This document shows, piece after piece, positions 36,740 through 46,370 of a stretch of DNA of 64,000 nucleotides. The number at the start of each line of letters is the position of its first letter. The first letter of the stretch is position 1. The notes below the pieces were generated by a model. It saw only the letters and a program-made list of their open reading frames with translations. It had not been told where the DNA came from and made no database searches. The position numbers were made by a program, and so were the translations under genes. The stretch spans positions 2,142,501-2,206,500 of the forward strand of contig NZ_VAWE01000001.1 in assembly GCF_005795905.1 (NCBI RefSeq), in the 5' to 3' direction. Source of the DNA: Streptomyces marianii. GTDB taxonomy: Bacteria; Actinomycetota; Actinomycetes; Streptomycetales; Streptomycetaceae.

Positions 36740-39700
36740 GTGAACGGCGATCGGGACGAGATCCGCGAGGGCTGGAACACGCCCGTCGACGATCAGTCCG
36801 ACGCGGAGCCCTCGGAGATGACGGGTGAGTTCACCATCGACTACACCCCGCCTGCCTGGTACACGCAGAACGCGTCGGGGAGCCCGGCGGGCGGTTCCCC
36901 CGCGCAGGGGGCGGCTCCCCCGCCGCCGTCCGGGGCTCCGGTCGCCGTGCCGGGTCTACCTCCGGGCAGTGGCTTCGAGCCGAACTGGCCTCCGTCGGCG
37001 CCCGCCCCGGCGCACCATCAGCCGCCCGCTCCGTCCGCCGGGCCGGCGCACCACCAGGCACCCGCGCCCCCGCACGAGCCGGCGCCCGGGTCCGGGCCGG
37101 CACCGGCCGCGGCTCAGGTCCCGGCTCACGATCCGGTCCAGGATCCGGCTCATGCGGCCGGAGGCGCACCGGGTGGTCCGGCGCCCGCCGATGCCTCCAC
37201 CGATCCGGGAGACGCGGCGGCGCGGCCGTTCGGCGGTGGCGACGTGGAGAGCGGGGCGACGATGCGCTTCTCCCCCGCCGCGCTGAAGCGTGAGATCGCG
37301 GAACGCGACGCTGCGGCCGCCGCGGCGGCGCAGGAGGCCGGCGGGGTTGCCGACGGGGCTCCGTCACCTGCCCCGGAGGCCGACCGCCGGTACGACGACT
37401 CCGTCGCGGCCGAAGGCGAGGCGCCCGGCGAACGCGCCGAAGCTGACGGGGCCGAGGACGTCGACGGCAGCACGGCCACCGAGGGCGAGGCGGCCGAGGG
37501 CGGAAGCCCCGTCGATCAGCGGAGCGGCGACGGTGACGCGCCCCATGACGGACCCGCGGCTGAGGGCGAGCCCACGGACGCGGCCCAGGGCGAGTTCAAG
37601 GCGGCGGAGTCCGCCGATGCCGGGCCCCACGCAGACCGGGCCGACGCCGCGCACGACCGCCGGCCGGCCGACGCGGCTCCCGCCGACGGCACTCCTGCCG
37701 ACAGCACGCCCGGCGACGCCGCGCCGCATCACGCGGTCCCCGGGCCCGCCACTCCGCACGACGCCGGCCCCGCGGTGACGCCGCGGGACGCCTCCCCGGC
37801 ACCGGCATCCGCACAGCCGTGGGCTCCCGCTGCCGGCACCGCGCAGGCTGGCGGCGGCCTGCCCCCGCTGCCGCCGGCCTTCCCTCCCGCCGCGCCGACC
37901 GCCGCGCCACAGTGGCCCGTACAGCCGCAGTCGTCGGACCAGCCCGCGGCCGCCGCCTCCCGGCACCCGTCGCCCGTTCGGCCCGAGCAGCCGTCGCCCA
38001 CCGCGGGGGCGCCCGGTCAGCCCGGGTACGGCTTCCCCCAGCCGGGCGCCCAGGACCAGAACCCCGCCGGCCCGCAGACCGGTTACGGCTTCCCCCAGCC
38101 GGCGCACCACCAGCCCCGGCAGGGCGCACAGAACCCCGACCCGGCGGCGCCGCAGACCGGTTACGGCTTCCCCCATCCGGCAAGCGGTCCGGGACTGCCC
38201 CCGGCGCAGCAGCCCGGAGCTCCGCTGCCGCCCGCCGCTCCGGGCCCCGACGCCCAGCCCCCGCAAGGCGGTTACGGCTTCCCGCAGGGGGGCCGGCAGC
38301 CCGGTGTCCCCGCCCAACTGCCGCACCAGGCGCCCCAGGGCGGGCAGCCGCCGCACCTCCCGGTGCCGACCGCTCCCCAGTCGCCGGCGCAGCAGCCACC
38401 GGAGCAGCAGGGCCGGGGGCCCGGACAACCGCATCCTCAGGGGCAGATACAGCAGCCCCCGCCGGGCCCGGTCGACCCGCGGGCCGGTGCGGCCTGGCCG
38501 CAGCCCGTCGCGCACGACCAGCGCGAGCGTTCCGTTCCGGGTGCTCCGCTGGGATACACCGCGGCGGTGGAGCTCTCGTCCGACCGCCTGCTGCGGAACA
38601 CCAAGCCCAAGGCCAAGTCGAGCCGCAACCCTTCCTCGGCCCGGTTCAGGATCGGCGGCAAGAAGGAGGAGGCCGAGCGGCAGCGCAAGCTCGACCTGAT
38701 CCGCACACCGGTGCTGTCCTGCTACCGGATCGCCGTCATCAGCCTCAAGGGCGGCGTCGGCAAGACGACGACCACCACCGCGCTGGGCGCCACCCTGGCC
38801 ACCGAGCGGCAGGACAAGATCCTGGCGATCGACGCCAACCCGGACGCGGGCACGCTCGGGCGACGGGTGCGGCGCGAGACGGGCGCGACCATCCGCGACC
38901 TGGTCCAGGCGATCCCGTACCTCAACTCGTACATGGACATCCGCCGGTTCACCTCGCAGGCGCCCTCCGGCCTGGAGATCATCGCCAACGACGTGGACCC
39001 GGCGGTCTCGACCACGTTCAACGACGAGGACTACCGGCGCGCGATCGACGTGCTGGGCAAGCAGTACCCGATCATCCTCACCGACTCCGGGACCGGTCTG
39101 CTCTACAGCGCGATGCGCGGCGTGCTGGATCTCGCCGACCAGCTGATCATCATCTCCACCCCGTCCGTGGACGGCGCGAGCAGCGCGAGCACGACGCTCG
39201 ACTGGCTCTCGGCGCACGGTTACGCGGAGCTGGTACAGCGCTCGATCACCGTCATCTCCGGTGTCCGCGAGACCGGAAAGATGATCAAGGTCGAGGACAT
39301 CGTGCAGCACTTCGAGACCCGTTGCCGCGGTGTCGTGGTCGTGCCGTTCGACGAGCACCTCTCCGCGGGCGCCGAGGTCGACCTGGACATGATGCGCCCG
39401 AAGACGCGTGAGGCGTACTTCAACCTGTCCGCGATGGTCGCGGAGGACTTCGCCCGGGCCCAGCAGGCACAGGGCCTGTGGACCTCCGCCGGCCAGGGGC
39501 ACCAGCCGCCGCACATGGCGCCGCCGATGCCCAACCAGCCGTACGGGGGCCAGCCGCAGCCGGGCCTCCCGTACGCGCCGGACCCCCAGCAGCCGCAGTA
39601 CCCGGGGCAGCCTCCACAGCAACCCGGCCAGCCGCCCCAGCCCGGTGGTCCACAGCAACCCGGGCAGCCTCCGCAGGGCGGCCGGCCTCCGTTCGGGGGA

Positions 39701-39964
39701 CAGGCTCCCCAAGGCGGTCAGCCGCCGTACGGCGGACCGATGCCGGGTGTCCAGCAGCCGTGGCAGCAGACGCCGCCCCAGGCGCAGTCCGTGCCGAACC
39801 CGGCCGGGCCGCCGCAGGCGCAGCCCGGAGCCGTCCCCACGCAACCTCCCCATCCGGGGCAACCGGTTCAGGACGGTCCCCAGGGACCGGTCCCACCCGG
39901 CGGTTACGGCTACGGCTACCCCGGGCAACAGCCGCCGCAGGCACCGCCGGCCTCTCATCAGTAG
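36740..39964 (+). CDS. Proline-rich MinD/ParA-like ATPase of the ESX locus
   Basis: A 1074-aa protein from a GTG with a perfect AGGAGG. Residues 1-620 are low-complexity Pro/Ala/Gly/Gln, with repeated GYGFPQ motifs (at least four). A deviant Walker [12 protein letters not shown] follows at about residues 668-678, with [12 protein letters not shown] and the switch TDSGTGLL. The last 190 residues are Pro/Gln-rich again. The layout of a long proline-rich head plus MinD-like domain resembles mycobacterial EspI-type proteins, which influence ESX secretion. A clear terminator follows. The repeats make exact length strain-variable. Confidence 0.85.
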   Translation: MNGDRDEIREGWNTPVDDQSDAEPSEMTGEFTIDYTPPAWYTQNASGSPAGGSPAQGAAPPPPSGAPVAVPGLPPGSGFEPNWPPSAPAPAHHQPPAPSAGPAHHQAPAPPHEPAPGSGPAPAAAQVPAHDPVQDPAHAAGGAPGGPAPADASTDPGDAAARPFGGGDVESGATMRFSPAALKREIAERDAAAAAAAQEAGGVADGAPSPAPEADRRYDDSVAAEGEAPGERAEADGAEDVDGSTATEGEAAEGGSPVDQRSGDGDAPHDGPAAEGEPTDAAQGEFKAAESADAGPHADRADAAHDRRPADAAPADGTPADSTPGDAAPHHAVPGPATPHDAGPAVTPRDASPAPASAQPWAPAAGTAQAGGGLPPLPPAFPPAAPTAAPQWPVQPQSSDQPAAAASRHPSPVRPEQPSPTAGAPGQPGYGFPQPGAQDQNPAGPQTGYGFPQPAHHQPRQGAQNPDPAAPQTGYGFPHPASGPGLPPAQQPGAPLPPAAPGPDAQPPQGGYGFPQGGRQPGVPAQLPHQAPQGGQPPHLPVPTAPQSPAQQPPEQQGRGPGQPHPQGQIQQPPPGPVDPRAGAAWPQPVAHDQRERSVPGAPLGYTAAVELSSDRLLRNTKPKAKSSRNPSSARFRIGGKKEEAERQRKLDLIRTPVLSCYRIAVISLKGGVGKTTTTTALGATLATERQDKILAIDANPDAGTLGRRVRRETGATIRDLVQAIPYLNSYMDIRRFTSQAPSGLEIIANDVDPAVSTTFNDEDYRRAIDVLGKQYPIILTDSGTGLLYSAMRGVLDLADQLIIISTPSVDGASSASTTLDWLSAHGYAELVQRSITVISGVRETGKMIKVEDIVQHFETRCRGVVVVPFDEHLSAGAEVDLDMMRPKTREAYFNLSAMVAEDFARAQQAQGLWTSAGQGHQPPHMAPPMPNQPYGGQPQPGLPYAPDPQQPQYPGQPPQQPGQPPQPGGPQQPGQPPQGGRPPFGGQAPQGGQPPYGGPMPGVQQPWQQTPPQAQSVPNPAGPPQAQPGAVPTQPPHPGQPVQDGPQGPVPPGGYGYGYPGQQPPQAPPASHQ

Positions 39965-39986
39965 GGCGTCAGCGGTTCAGACCAAT

Positions 39987-40019
39987 GAGGGCCCGCACCG
40001 TGCTCCACGGTGCGGGCCC
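39987..40019 (+). terminator. Strong terminator after the MinD-like gene
   Basis: A perfect 15-bp stem AGGGCCCGCACCGTG and CACGGTGCGGGCCCT with a 3-base loop, 22 bases past the stop. It ends the eccE unit and insulates it from the ABC importer. Confidence 0.9.
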
Positions 40020-40171
40020 TTCGGTGTTCGCGCAGCCACAAGGGCTCTGACGCGGCGTCACGGCATCGTTGACTCGTCTGGACCACGCTGATAGACCTTC
40101 GCATCACCAGTTGGCGCCCAGCAGATCCACGTACCTCCTCCATGCGAGTTACTACGCGAGGTCAACGTCCC

Positions 40172-42157
40172 ATGATCACAACGGCTCCGCACCGCTCCCC
40201 CTGCCCGGTCCTCCCCTTCCGCTCGCGGACGGGCCGTCGCCCGCGTCGCCTGCTGCGGCTGCTGCTCGCCTCCGGAATCATGGCCTCCGCACTCTCCGCC
40301 GTACCTCCGCAGCCGGAGGCGCGGGCAGAGGCGCCGATCGGGGCGGCGCGTGCCGTGCACGGCACCGGGCAGCAGACGGGCGGCCGGACGAGCCAGGACG
40401 GCACCGGCGCGAATCAGGACGACGGCAAGGGCGACGACAAGGACGGGGCGGACAACGTGCTGACCGTGGCCGTCTCGCAGAGCGTCGACTCCCTCAGCCC
40501 GTTCCTCGCGCAGCGACTCGTCTCCACGAGCGTCCACCGGCTGATCTACGAGTACCTGACGAACTACGACCCCGGGGACGCGCGCCCGGTCCCCGGCCTG
40601 GCCACCTCCTGGAGCCCGTCCCCGGACAAGCTGACGTGGACGTATACGATCCGCAGGGACTCCGCCTGGTCCGACGGCAGACCCGTCACCGCCGAGGACG
40701 CGGCCTGGACCTTCAGCAAGATGATGAAGGACCCGAACGCCGCTACCGCCAACGGCAGTTTCACGGCCAACTTCGCCGAGGTCTCGGCTCCGGACCCCGC
40801 CACGCTCGTCATCCGGCTCAAGAAGCCCCAGGCCAACATGACGGCGCTGGACGTCCCGATCGTGCCGAAGCACATCTGGGAGAAGGTCGGCGACTTCTCG
40901 ACGTTCAACAACGACACGGAATTCCCGATCGTGGGCAACGGACCGTTCGTCCTGACCGACTTCAAGGTCGACCGGTACATCCGACTCAAGCCCAACAAGG
41001 ACTTCTGGCGCGGCGCACCGAAGTTCGACGAACTCGTCTTCCGGTACTACAAGGACGGTGACGCCGCGGTCGCCGCGCTGCGCAAGGGGGAGGTGTCCTT
41101 CGTCCCCAACCTCACCCCGGCGCAGGCCTCTTCCCTGGAGAACGCCGAGAACATCAAGGTCAACGACGCACCGGGGCGTCGCTTCTTCGCACTCGCCGCC
41201 AACCCGGGCGCGCGCGCGAAGAACGGCGGCCGGTTCGGCAGCGGTCACCCCGCACTGCTCGATCCGGTCGTGCGCAAGGCGCTGTTCCACGCCGTCGACC
41301 GGCGGACCATCGTCGACAAGGTGTTCCAGGGCCATGCCGTGGAGGGCGAGGGGTACATCCCGCCCCGTTTCGCCCCGTACTTCTGGAAGCCGGACGCCTC
41401 CCAGCGGATCGCGCACGACCCGGCGAAGGCCGCCGCCCTGCTCGACGCCGCCGGGTACCGGAAGAACGGCAGCGGCAAGCGGACGGACAAGGACGGCCGG
41501 CCGCTGGACTTCCGCATCCTGTGCCACGCCACCGACCCCAACGACAAGGCGGTCGGCAAGTACCTCCAGGAGTGGTGGGGGGACCTCGGCATCGGGCTGA
41601 AGGTCGACTGCCTCGACAACGTGTCCGATCCATGGCTCAAGGGCGACTACGACCTGGCGTTCGACGGCTGGTCGGTGAATCCCGATCCGGACTTCGTCCT
41701 GTCCATCCACACCTGCGCGGCCCTGCCCGCGACTCCGGGGGGCACGGGCGCCACGGACAACTTCATCTGCGACGAGCGTTTCGACCGGCTGTACGCGCAG
41801 CAGGCGATGGAGTACGACACGGCCAGGCGCGGGGACCTGGTCCGGCAGATGCAGTCCCGGCTGTACGACACCGGCCTCATGAACGTCATGGTGTACCCGA
41901 ACGCGCTCGAGGCCTACCGCACCGACCAGATCGAGTCCATCACGACGATGCCCGAGGCCGCGGGCAACCTGTACGGGCAGGACGGCTACTGGAGCTGGTG
42001 GTCCGCCGAACCCGCCGCCGCGGGCCGGGCGGCCTCGGGCGGCGGCGGCTCGTCCGCCGCCGTGGCGATCGGCATCGGGATCTCGGTCGTCCTGGTCATA
42101 GCGGTCGGCGTCCTCACCAGTCGGCGCCGCCGTGCCACCGCCGACGACCGCGAGTAG
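40172..42157 (+). CDS. Peptide/nickel-type ABC solute-binding protein with C-terminal membrane anchor
   Basis: A 661-aa SBP of the family-5 (DppA/OppA) type from the ATG at 40172 (GAGGTC upstream; the ATG at 40142 is also open). It has an N-terminal signal peptide without a lipobox (no LxGC). The SBP body runs from VAVSQSVDSLSPFLAQRLVSTSV through KLTWTYTIRRDSAWSDGRPVTAEDAAWTFSK to TYWSW. A glycine/serine linker and one transmembrane segment near residues 630-652 (IGIGISVVLVIAVGVLTS), then RRRR, finish it. The anchor is thus C-terminal rather than the usual lipid. It is the first gene of a five-gene transporter operon. Confidence 0.9.
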   Translation: MITTAPHRSPCPVLPFRSRTGRRPRRLLRLLLASGIMASALSAVPPQPEARAEAPIGAARAVHGTGQQTGGRTSQDGTGANQDDGKGDDKDGADNVLTVAVSQSVDSLSPFLAQRLVSTSVHRLIYEYLTNYDPGDARPVPGLATSWSPSPDKLTWTYTIRRDSAWSDGRPVTAEDAAWTFSKMMKDPNAATANGSFTANFAEVSAPDPATLVIRLKKPQANMTALDVPIVPKHIWEKVGDFSTFNNDTEFPIVGNGPFVLTDFKVDRYIRLKPNKDFWRGAPKFDELVFRYYKDGDAAVAALRKGEVSFVPNLTPAQASSLENAENIKVNDAPGRRFFALAANPGARAKNGGRFGSGHPALLDPVVRKALFHAVDRRTIVDKVFQGHAVEGEGYIPPRFAPYFWKPDASQRIAHDPAKAAALLDAAGYRKNGSGKRTDKDGRPLDFRILCHATDPNDKAVGKYLQEWWGDLGIGLKVDCLDNVSDPWLKGDYDLAFDGWSVNPDPDFVLSIHTCAALPATPGGTGATDNFICDERFDRLYAQQAMEYDTARRGDLVRQMQSRLYDTGLMNVMVYPNALEAYRTDQIESITTMPEAAGNLYGQDGYWSWWSAEPAAAGRAASGGGGSSAAVAIGIGISVVLVIAVGVLTSRRRRATADDRE

Positions 42158-42160
42158 CCG

Positions 42161-43294
42161 ATGAGCAGCACCACGAACTCCTCCGGCTCCTCCCCCGACG
42201 CCCCGGACGCCCCGGCGGGCGCCGCCCCACCGGGCGCCTCCGGGGTCGAGATGAAGGTCGTGGCGACGTCGCCCGGCTCTCCCGGCGGCCGCGGCGCCCG
42301 GACGTCCGGCGCGAAGGCGGCCGCGTATCCGGCATACCTCGCCGGCAAACTCGGTGGCGCGGTCGTGTCGCTGTTCGCCGTCCTCGTGACCAGCTTCTTC
42401 CTCTTCCGGATCATCCCCGGCGACCCGGTCAAGGCGATGACGCGCGGCATGCCGACCAGTGCCGAGCAACTGGACACGCTGAGGCGGCAGTTCGGGCTCG
42501 ATCTGCCCCTGTGGCGGCAGTTCACCGAGTATTGCTCCGGCGCGCTGACCGGCGACCTCGGCATGTCGTACCAGTTCCGTGCGCCGGTCGGGGAGCTCAT
42601 CGCCCAGAAGCTCCCGGCGACGCTGCTGCTCACCGGTGTGGCGGTGGTGATCTACTCGGCGCTCGGCCTGTGGCTCGGTACACGCTCGGCGTGGCGGCAC
42701 GGCGGGCTCGGTGACCGGCTGAACACCGGCGTGGCGCTGACGTTGTGGTCGGTGCCGTCGTTCTGGCTCGGGCTGCTGCTGATCATCACCTTCTCGGTGG
42801 GGATCGGGCCGGTGCCGGGTATGTTCCCGACCGGCGGGATGGAATCGGGCGGCACGTCCGGTGCCGCTTACGTTCTCGATGTCGCGCACCACATGGTGCT
42901 GCCGGTGCTGACGCTGGTGGCCGTCGGTTACGCGCAGACGCTGCTGGTGATGCGCTCCTCACTGCTCGACGAGATGGGCGGCGACTATCTGACGACGGCC
43001 CGGGCCAAGGGTTTGCGGGACGACGACGTGCGGCGGCGGCACGCGGTTCCCAACGCCCTGCTGCCGACGGTGACGATGGTGTTCATCAACCTCGGACATG
43101 TGGCGGCCGGGTCGATCCTCGTCGAGACGGTCTTCTCCTGGCCCGGGCTCGGCGGGCTGTTCTACCAGGCTCTCAGCGTCCCCGACCTGCCCCTGGTACA
43201 GGGGCTGTTCGTGGTCTTCGCGGGGGCGATGATCCTGATGAACCTGCTCGCCGACCTGCTCTATCCGCTGCTCGACCCGAGGGTGGGCCGATGA
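42161..43294 (+). CDS. ABC transporter permease (DppB/OppB type)
   Basis: A 377-aa inner-membrane subunit starting 3 bases after the SBP gene. About 60 residues of soluble, Ser/Pro/Ala-rich N-terminal extension precede the first transmembrane segment (VVSLFAVLVTSFFLFRIIPGDPVK, about residues 67-90), followed by five more. The family fingerprint GDYLTTARAKGLRDDDVRRRHAVPN (EAA loop) sits near residue 290. Its stop overlaps the next start (ATGA). Confidence 0.92.
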   Translation: MSSTTNSSGSSPDAPDAPAGAAPPGASGVEMKVVATSPGSPGGRGARTSGAKAAAYPAYLAGKLGGAVVSLFAVLVTSFFLFRIIPGDPVKAMTRGMPTSAEQLDTLRRQFGLDLPLWRQFTEYCSGALTGDLGMSYQFRAPVGELIAQKLPATLLLTGVAVVIYSALGLWLGTRSAWRHGGLGDRLNTGVALTLWSVPSFWLGLLLIITFSVGIGPVPGMFPTGGMESGGTSGAAYVLDVAHHMVLPVLTLVAVGYAQTLLVMRSSLLDEMGGDYLTTARAKGLRDDDVRRRHAVPNALLPTVTMVFINLGHVAAGSILVETVFSWPGLGGLFYQALSVPDLPLVQGLFVVFAGAMILMNLLADLLYPLLDPRVGR

Positions 43295-44178
43295 CGAGGT
43301 CACTGCACCGGGCGCGCCGACGTGCCTCGGTCGCGCGCTTCTGGCGCCGGTACCGCACCCACCGGGCCGGGGTCGTGGGCCTCGCCGGTCTGGCACTGCT
43401 CGCCCTGATCGCCGTCGCCGCGCCGCTGCTGGTCGGCACCGACGTCCAGAGCGTGACCCACGCGCCCGGCAAGGCGCTGGAGTCGCCGAGCGGCGCCTTC
43501 CCCCTCGGCACGGACCGGTTCGGGCGCCCGCTGCTCGGGCTGCTCGTCTGGGGGGCCCGGATCTCGCTCACCGTGGGCCTGCTCGCCGCCGTGCTGTCGG
43601 TGGCCATCGGTACGCTCGTGGGCATCGTCGCGGGGCACTACGGCGGCTGGTTCTCCACGGTCGTCATGAGGATCACCGACTGGTTCCTCGTGATGCCGAC
43701 CCTGGTTCTGGCGATCGTGCTGGCCACGGTGCTGTCGCGGAGCGTGTGGACGGTGGTCCTGGCCATCGGGGTCACGACCTGGCCGACGACGGCGCGGTTG
43801 GTGCGCGCACAGACGATCGCGGTCGAGTCGCGGCCGTACATCGAGCGCGCGAGAGCCCTGGGCGGCGGCCACCGGCACATCATGGCCCGCCATGTGCTGC
43901 CCAATGTGATGCCTCTGGTGCTGGCCCAGACGACGCTCGGCATCTCCACCGCCATCCTCACCGAGGCGACGCTGGCGTTCCTCGGGCTCGGCGACCCGTC
44001 GGTGGTGTCGTGGGGCGGCATGCTCCAGGACGCCCGGGAGGCGGGCGCGGTGTCGTCGGGCCACTGGTGGTACCTCGCTCCGCCCGGGATCGCCGTCGCG
44101 CTGGTGGCGCTGGCGTTCACCCTGTGCGGGCGGGCCGTCGAATCCGTCCTCAATCCCAGGCTGGGGGTGGCCCGTTGA
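43291..44178 (+). CDS. ABC transporter permease (DppC/OppC type)
   Basis: A 295-aa inner-membrane subunit. It begins with a short basic cytoplasmic helix and a first transmembrane segment at about residues 24-46, then PLGTDRFGRPLLGLLVWGARISL (the DppC fingerprint) and the EAA-type loop PYIERARALGGGHRHIMARHVLPN. Six transmembrane segments in all. ATGA overlap with the preceding gene, TTGA with the next. Confidence 0.93.
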   Translation: MTRSLHRARRRASVARFWRRYRTHRAGVVGLAGLALLALIAVAAPLLVGTDVQSVTHAPGKALESPSGAFPLGTDRFGRPLLGLLVWGARISLTVGLLAAVLSVAIGTLVGIVAGHYGGWFSTVVMRITDWFLVMPTLVLAIVLATVLSRSVWTVVLAIGVTTWPTTARLVRAQTIAVESRPYIERARALGGGHRHIMARHVLPNVMPLVLAQTTLGISTAILTEATLAFLGLGDPSVVSWGGMLQDAREAGAVSSGHWWYLAPPGIAVALVALAFTLCGRAVESVLNPRLGVAR

Positions 44179-45146
44179 GCCTGCTGGAGATCAGGGACCT
44201 GCGGGTGACGTACGGGTCCGGGACGTCTGCCGTCCCAGCCGTGCGCGGGGTCGACCTGACGCTCGCCGCCGGGCGGAAACTGGGGGTGGCGGGCGAGTCG
44301 GGCTGCGGGAAGTCGACGCTGGCCCTGGCGCTGCTGCGGCTGCTGCCGGGATCGGCCCGGCTGTCGGGCGAGATCCTGCTGGACGGCGAGGACGTGCTCA
44401 CCATGAAGTGGGGCCGACTGCGGGCGGTGCGGTGGGCGGGGGCGTCCGTCGTCTTCCAGGGGGCCATGCACTCGCTGAACGCGGTGCACCGCATCGGGGA
44501 CCAGATCGCGGAGCCGGTGCTCGTGCACGGCCGGGCGACGCAGGGGGCCGCGCGTCGGCGGGTCGGTGAGCTGCTGGAGCAGGTGGGGCTGCCCGCCTCG
44601 CGTGCGGCGGCGTACCCCCACGAGCTGTCCGGCGGGCAACGGCAGCGTGTGATGATCGCGATGGCACTGGCCTGCGACCCCCGGCTGCTGATCGCCGACG
44701 AGCCGACGACCGCGCTGGACGTGATGATCCAGGCGCAGGTCCTGCGGCTGATCGAACAGCTCGTGTCCGGGCAGGACATCGGACTGCTGATGATCAGTCA
44801 CGATCTCGCGGTGCTGGCCGGCACCTGCGACCGCCTCGCCGTGATGTACGCGGGCCGGGTGGTGGAGGAGGGCCCGGCCCGCGCCGTGTACGACGCGGCG
44901 GAGCACCCTTACGGCCGGGCGCTGTCGGCGGCGTTCCCGCGGATCGGGGATCCCGCGTCGCGCCGGGCCCCGCGCGGGCTGCCGGGCGATCCGCCGGACC
45001 CGTCGGCGCTGCCCGGGGGCTGTACGTTCCATCCGCGCTGCCCCGTGGCTCTGGAGGTGTGCGGCCGGGACGAGCAGTCGCTGCGCAGGGCCGGGCCGGA
45101 CAGGCTCGCGGCCTGTGTGCGCGTCGGTGTGCGGGAGGAAGCATGA
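44175..45146 (+). CDS. ABC transporter ATP-binding protein (DppD/OppD type)
   Basis: 323 aa from a TTG start that overlaps the preceding stop (TTGA). Walker A GESGCGKS at about residues 41-48, signature LSGGQRQRV, Walker B LLIADEPTTALD, and the C-terminal OppD/DppD extension with HPRCPVAL and its cysteines (CTFHPRC, CGRDE), an iron-sulfur-type motif in the family. Coupled to the DppF-like gene by ATGA. Confidence 0.93.
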   Translation: MSLLEIRDLRVTYGSGTSAVPAVRGVDLTLAAGRKLGVAGESGCGKSTLALALLRLLPGSARLSGEILLDGEDVLTMKWGRLRAVRWAGASVVFQGAMHSLNAVHRIGDQIAEPVLVHGRATQGAARRRVGELLEQVGLPASRAAAYPHELSGGQRQRVMIAMALACDPRLLIADEPTTALDVMIQAQVLRLIEQLVSGQDIGLLMISHDLAVLAGTCDRLAVMYAGRVVEEGPARAVYDAAEHPYGRALSAAFPRIGDPASRRAPRGLPGDPPDPSALPGGCTFHPRCPVALEVCGRDEQSLRRAGPDRLAACVRVGVREEA

Positions 45147-46225
45147 GCGCTGTCGACGAGACCGGCACGGACCGGAGGGAGGCGCCCCCGGGCACCACCG
45201 CCGTCCCCCTGCTGTCGGCCTCCGGTGTCCGGGTGTCCTTCCCCGGCCGGCGCGGAGCCGCCGCGGCGCGCGCCGTCGACGGGGTCGATCTGGACATCGG
45301 CGCGGGGGAGATCGTCGCGCTGGTCGGCGAGTCCGGCTGCGGCAAGACGTCCCTGGCGCGGACGCTGCTCGGTCTCGTACGGCCGGAGGCGGGGCGGGTG
45401 TGCTTCGGGGGCGCGCCGCTCGCCCTCGACTCCCGGGCGCTGAAGGCGTACCGCAAGCGGGTGCAGCTGGTGCTGCAGGATCCGAGCGGATCGCTCAACC
45501 CCCGGCACACCGTGTACGAGGCGGTGTCGGAGGGGCTGCGGATCCACGGGTGCGAGGGCGGGGAGCGGGAGGCCGTCGCGGAGGCGCTCGCGCGCGCGGG
45601 TCTGCGGCCGCCGGAGCGGTTCTTCCTGCGCTACCCGCACGAGCTGTCCGGGGGGCAGCGCCAGCGCGTGGTGATCGCGGGCGCGCTGGCCCTTCGGCCC
45701 GAACTCATCGTGGCCGACGAGCCGGTGGCCTCCCTGGACGCCTCGGTACGCGGCGAGATCCTGGCGCTGCTTCTGCGCCTTCGCGATGAACTGGGCCTCT
45801 CCGCACTGGTGGTGACCCATGACCTGGGCCTGGCCTGGAACATCGCGGACCGGGTCGCGGTGATGTATCTGGGACGCATCGTGGAGACGGGAACGGTGGA
45901 GGAGGTACTGACACACCCTCAACATCCCTACACGCAGGCGATGTTGTCGGTGCTTCCGGAGACGGCGGTGGCGCCGGTGGTCCTCTCCGGCGAACCGCCG
46001 GACCCGTCGCGCGTACCGCCCGGCTGCCGCTTCCACCCCCGCTGCCAGGTCCTCGCCTCGGGAGCGGCCGACGCCGCCGGTGTCGGGGGCCGTTGCCGTA
46101 CGGAGGATCTGCCGGTCCTCGCCGGGGACTCGACGGCTGCGGTGGCCTGCCACTGGGCGCTCTCGGCCGGCGCGGCGCCCGGAGGTGGCCTCGACGGAGG
46201 CAGGGCGGACCCGCCGGAGACGTGA
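45143..46225 (+). CDS. ABC transporter ATP-binding protein (DppF/OppF type)
   Basis: 360 aa. Walker A GESGCGKT, signature LSGGQRQRV, Walker B LIVADEPVASLD, and the C-terminal HPRCQ segment with cysteines of the family. An N-terminal extension of about 30 residues precedes the ATPase. Last gene of the importer operon. Convergent with ribF, with only 145 bases between and a hairpin there. Confidence 0.93.
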   Translation: MSAVDETGTDRREAPPGTTAVPLLSASGVRVSFPGRRGAAAARAVDGVDLDIGAGEIVALVGESGCGKTSLARTLLGLVRPEAGRVCFGGAPLALDSRALKAYRKRVQLVLQDPSGSLNPRHTVYEAVSEGLRIHGCEGGEREAVAEALARAGLRPPERFFLRYPHELSGGQRQRVVIAGALALRPELIVADEPVASLDASVRGEILALLLRLRDELGLSALVVTHDLGLAWNIADRVAVMYLGRIVETGTVEEVLTHPQHPYTQAMLSVLPETAVAPVVLSGEPPDPSRVPPGCRFHPRCQVLASGAADAAGVGGRCRTEDLPVLAGDSTAAVACHWALSAGAAPGGGLDGGRADPPET

Positions 46226-46344
46226 GGCGGCTCGCGGAGAGGGCCGTGCCGGATCGCCGCCCGCCGGGTCGGTACGTACTGACGGGAGCACGGGCGGACG
46301 GGGCGAGGTGGCGCCCGGCCCGTTCGCGCCACGAGGCCCGCTCG

Positions 46345-46364
46345 GCGGCCCGGCCCCGGGCCGC
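46345..46364 (-). terminator. Hairpin after ribF
   Basis: GCGGCCCGG (46345-46353) pairs with CCGGGCCGC (46356-46364) over a 2-base loop, 6 bases beyond the ribF stop. Short but GC-only; works as a terminator between convergent genes. Confidence 0.6.
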
Positions 46365-46370
46365 GGTGCC

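Noticed and set aside
37364..39958. 864-codon minus-strand open frame opposite the MinD-like gene
   Set aside because: Low-complexity Arg/Gly/Leu shadow of the proline-rich ATPase.
40058..42892. 944-codon minus-strand open frame opposite the importer genes
   Set aside because: Antisense shadow of the SBP and permease; runs across a terminator and two gene borders.
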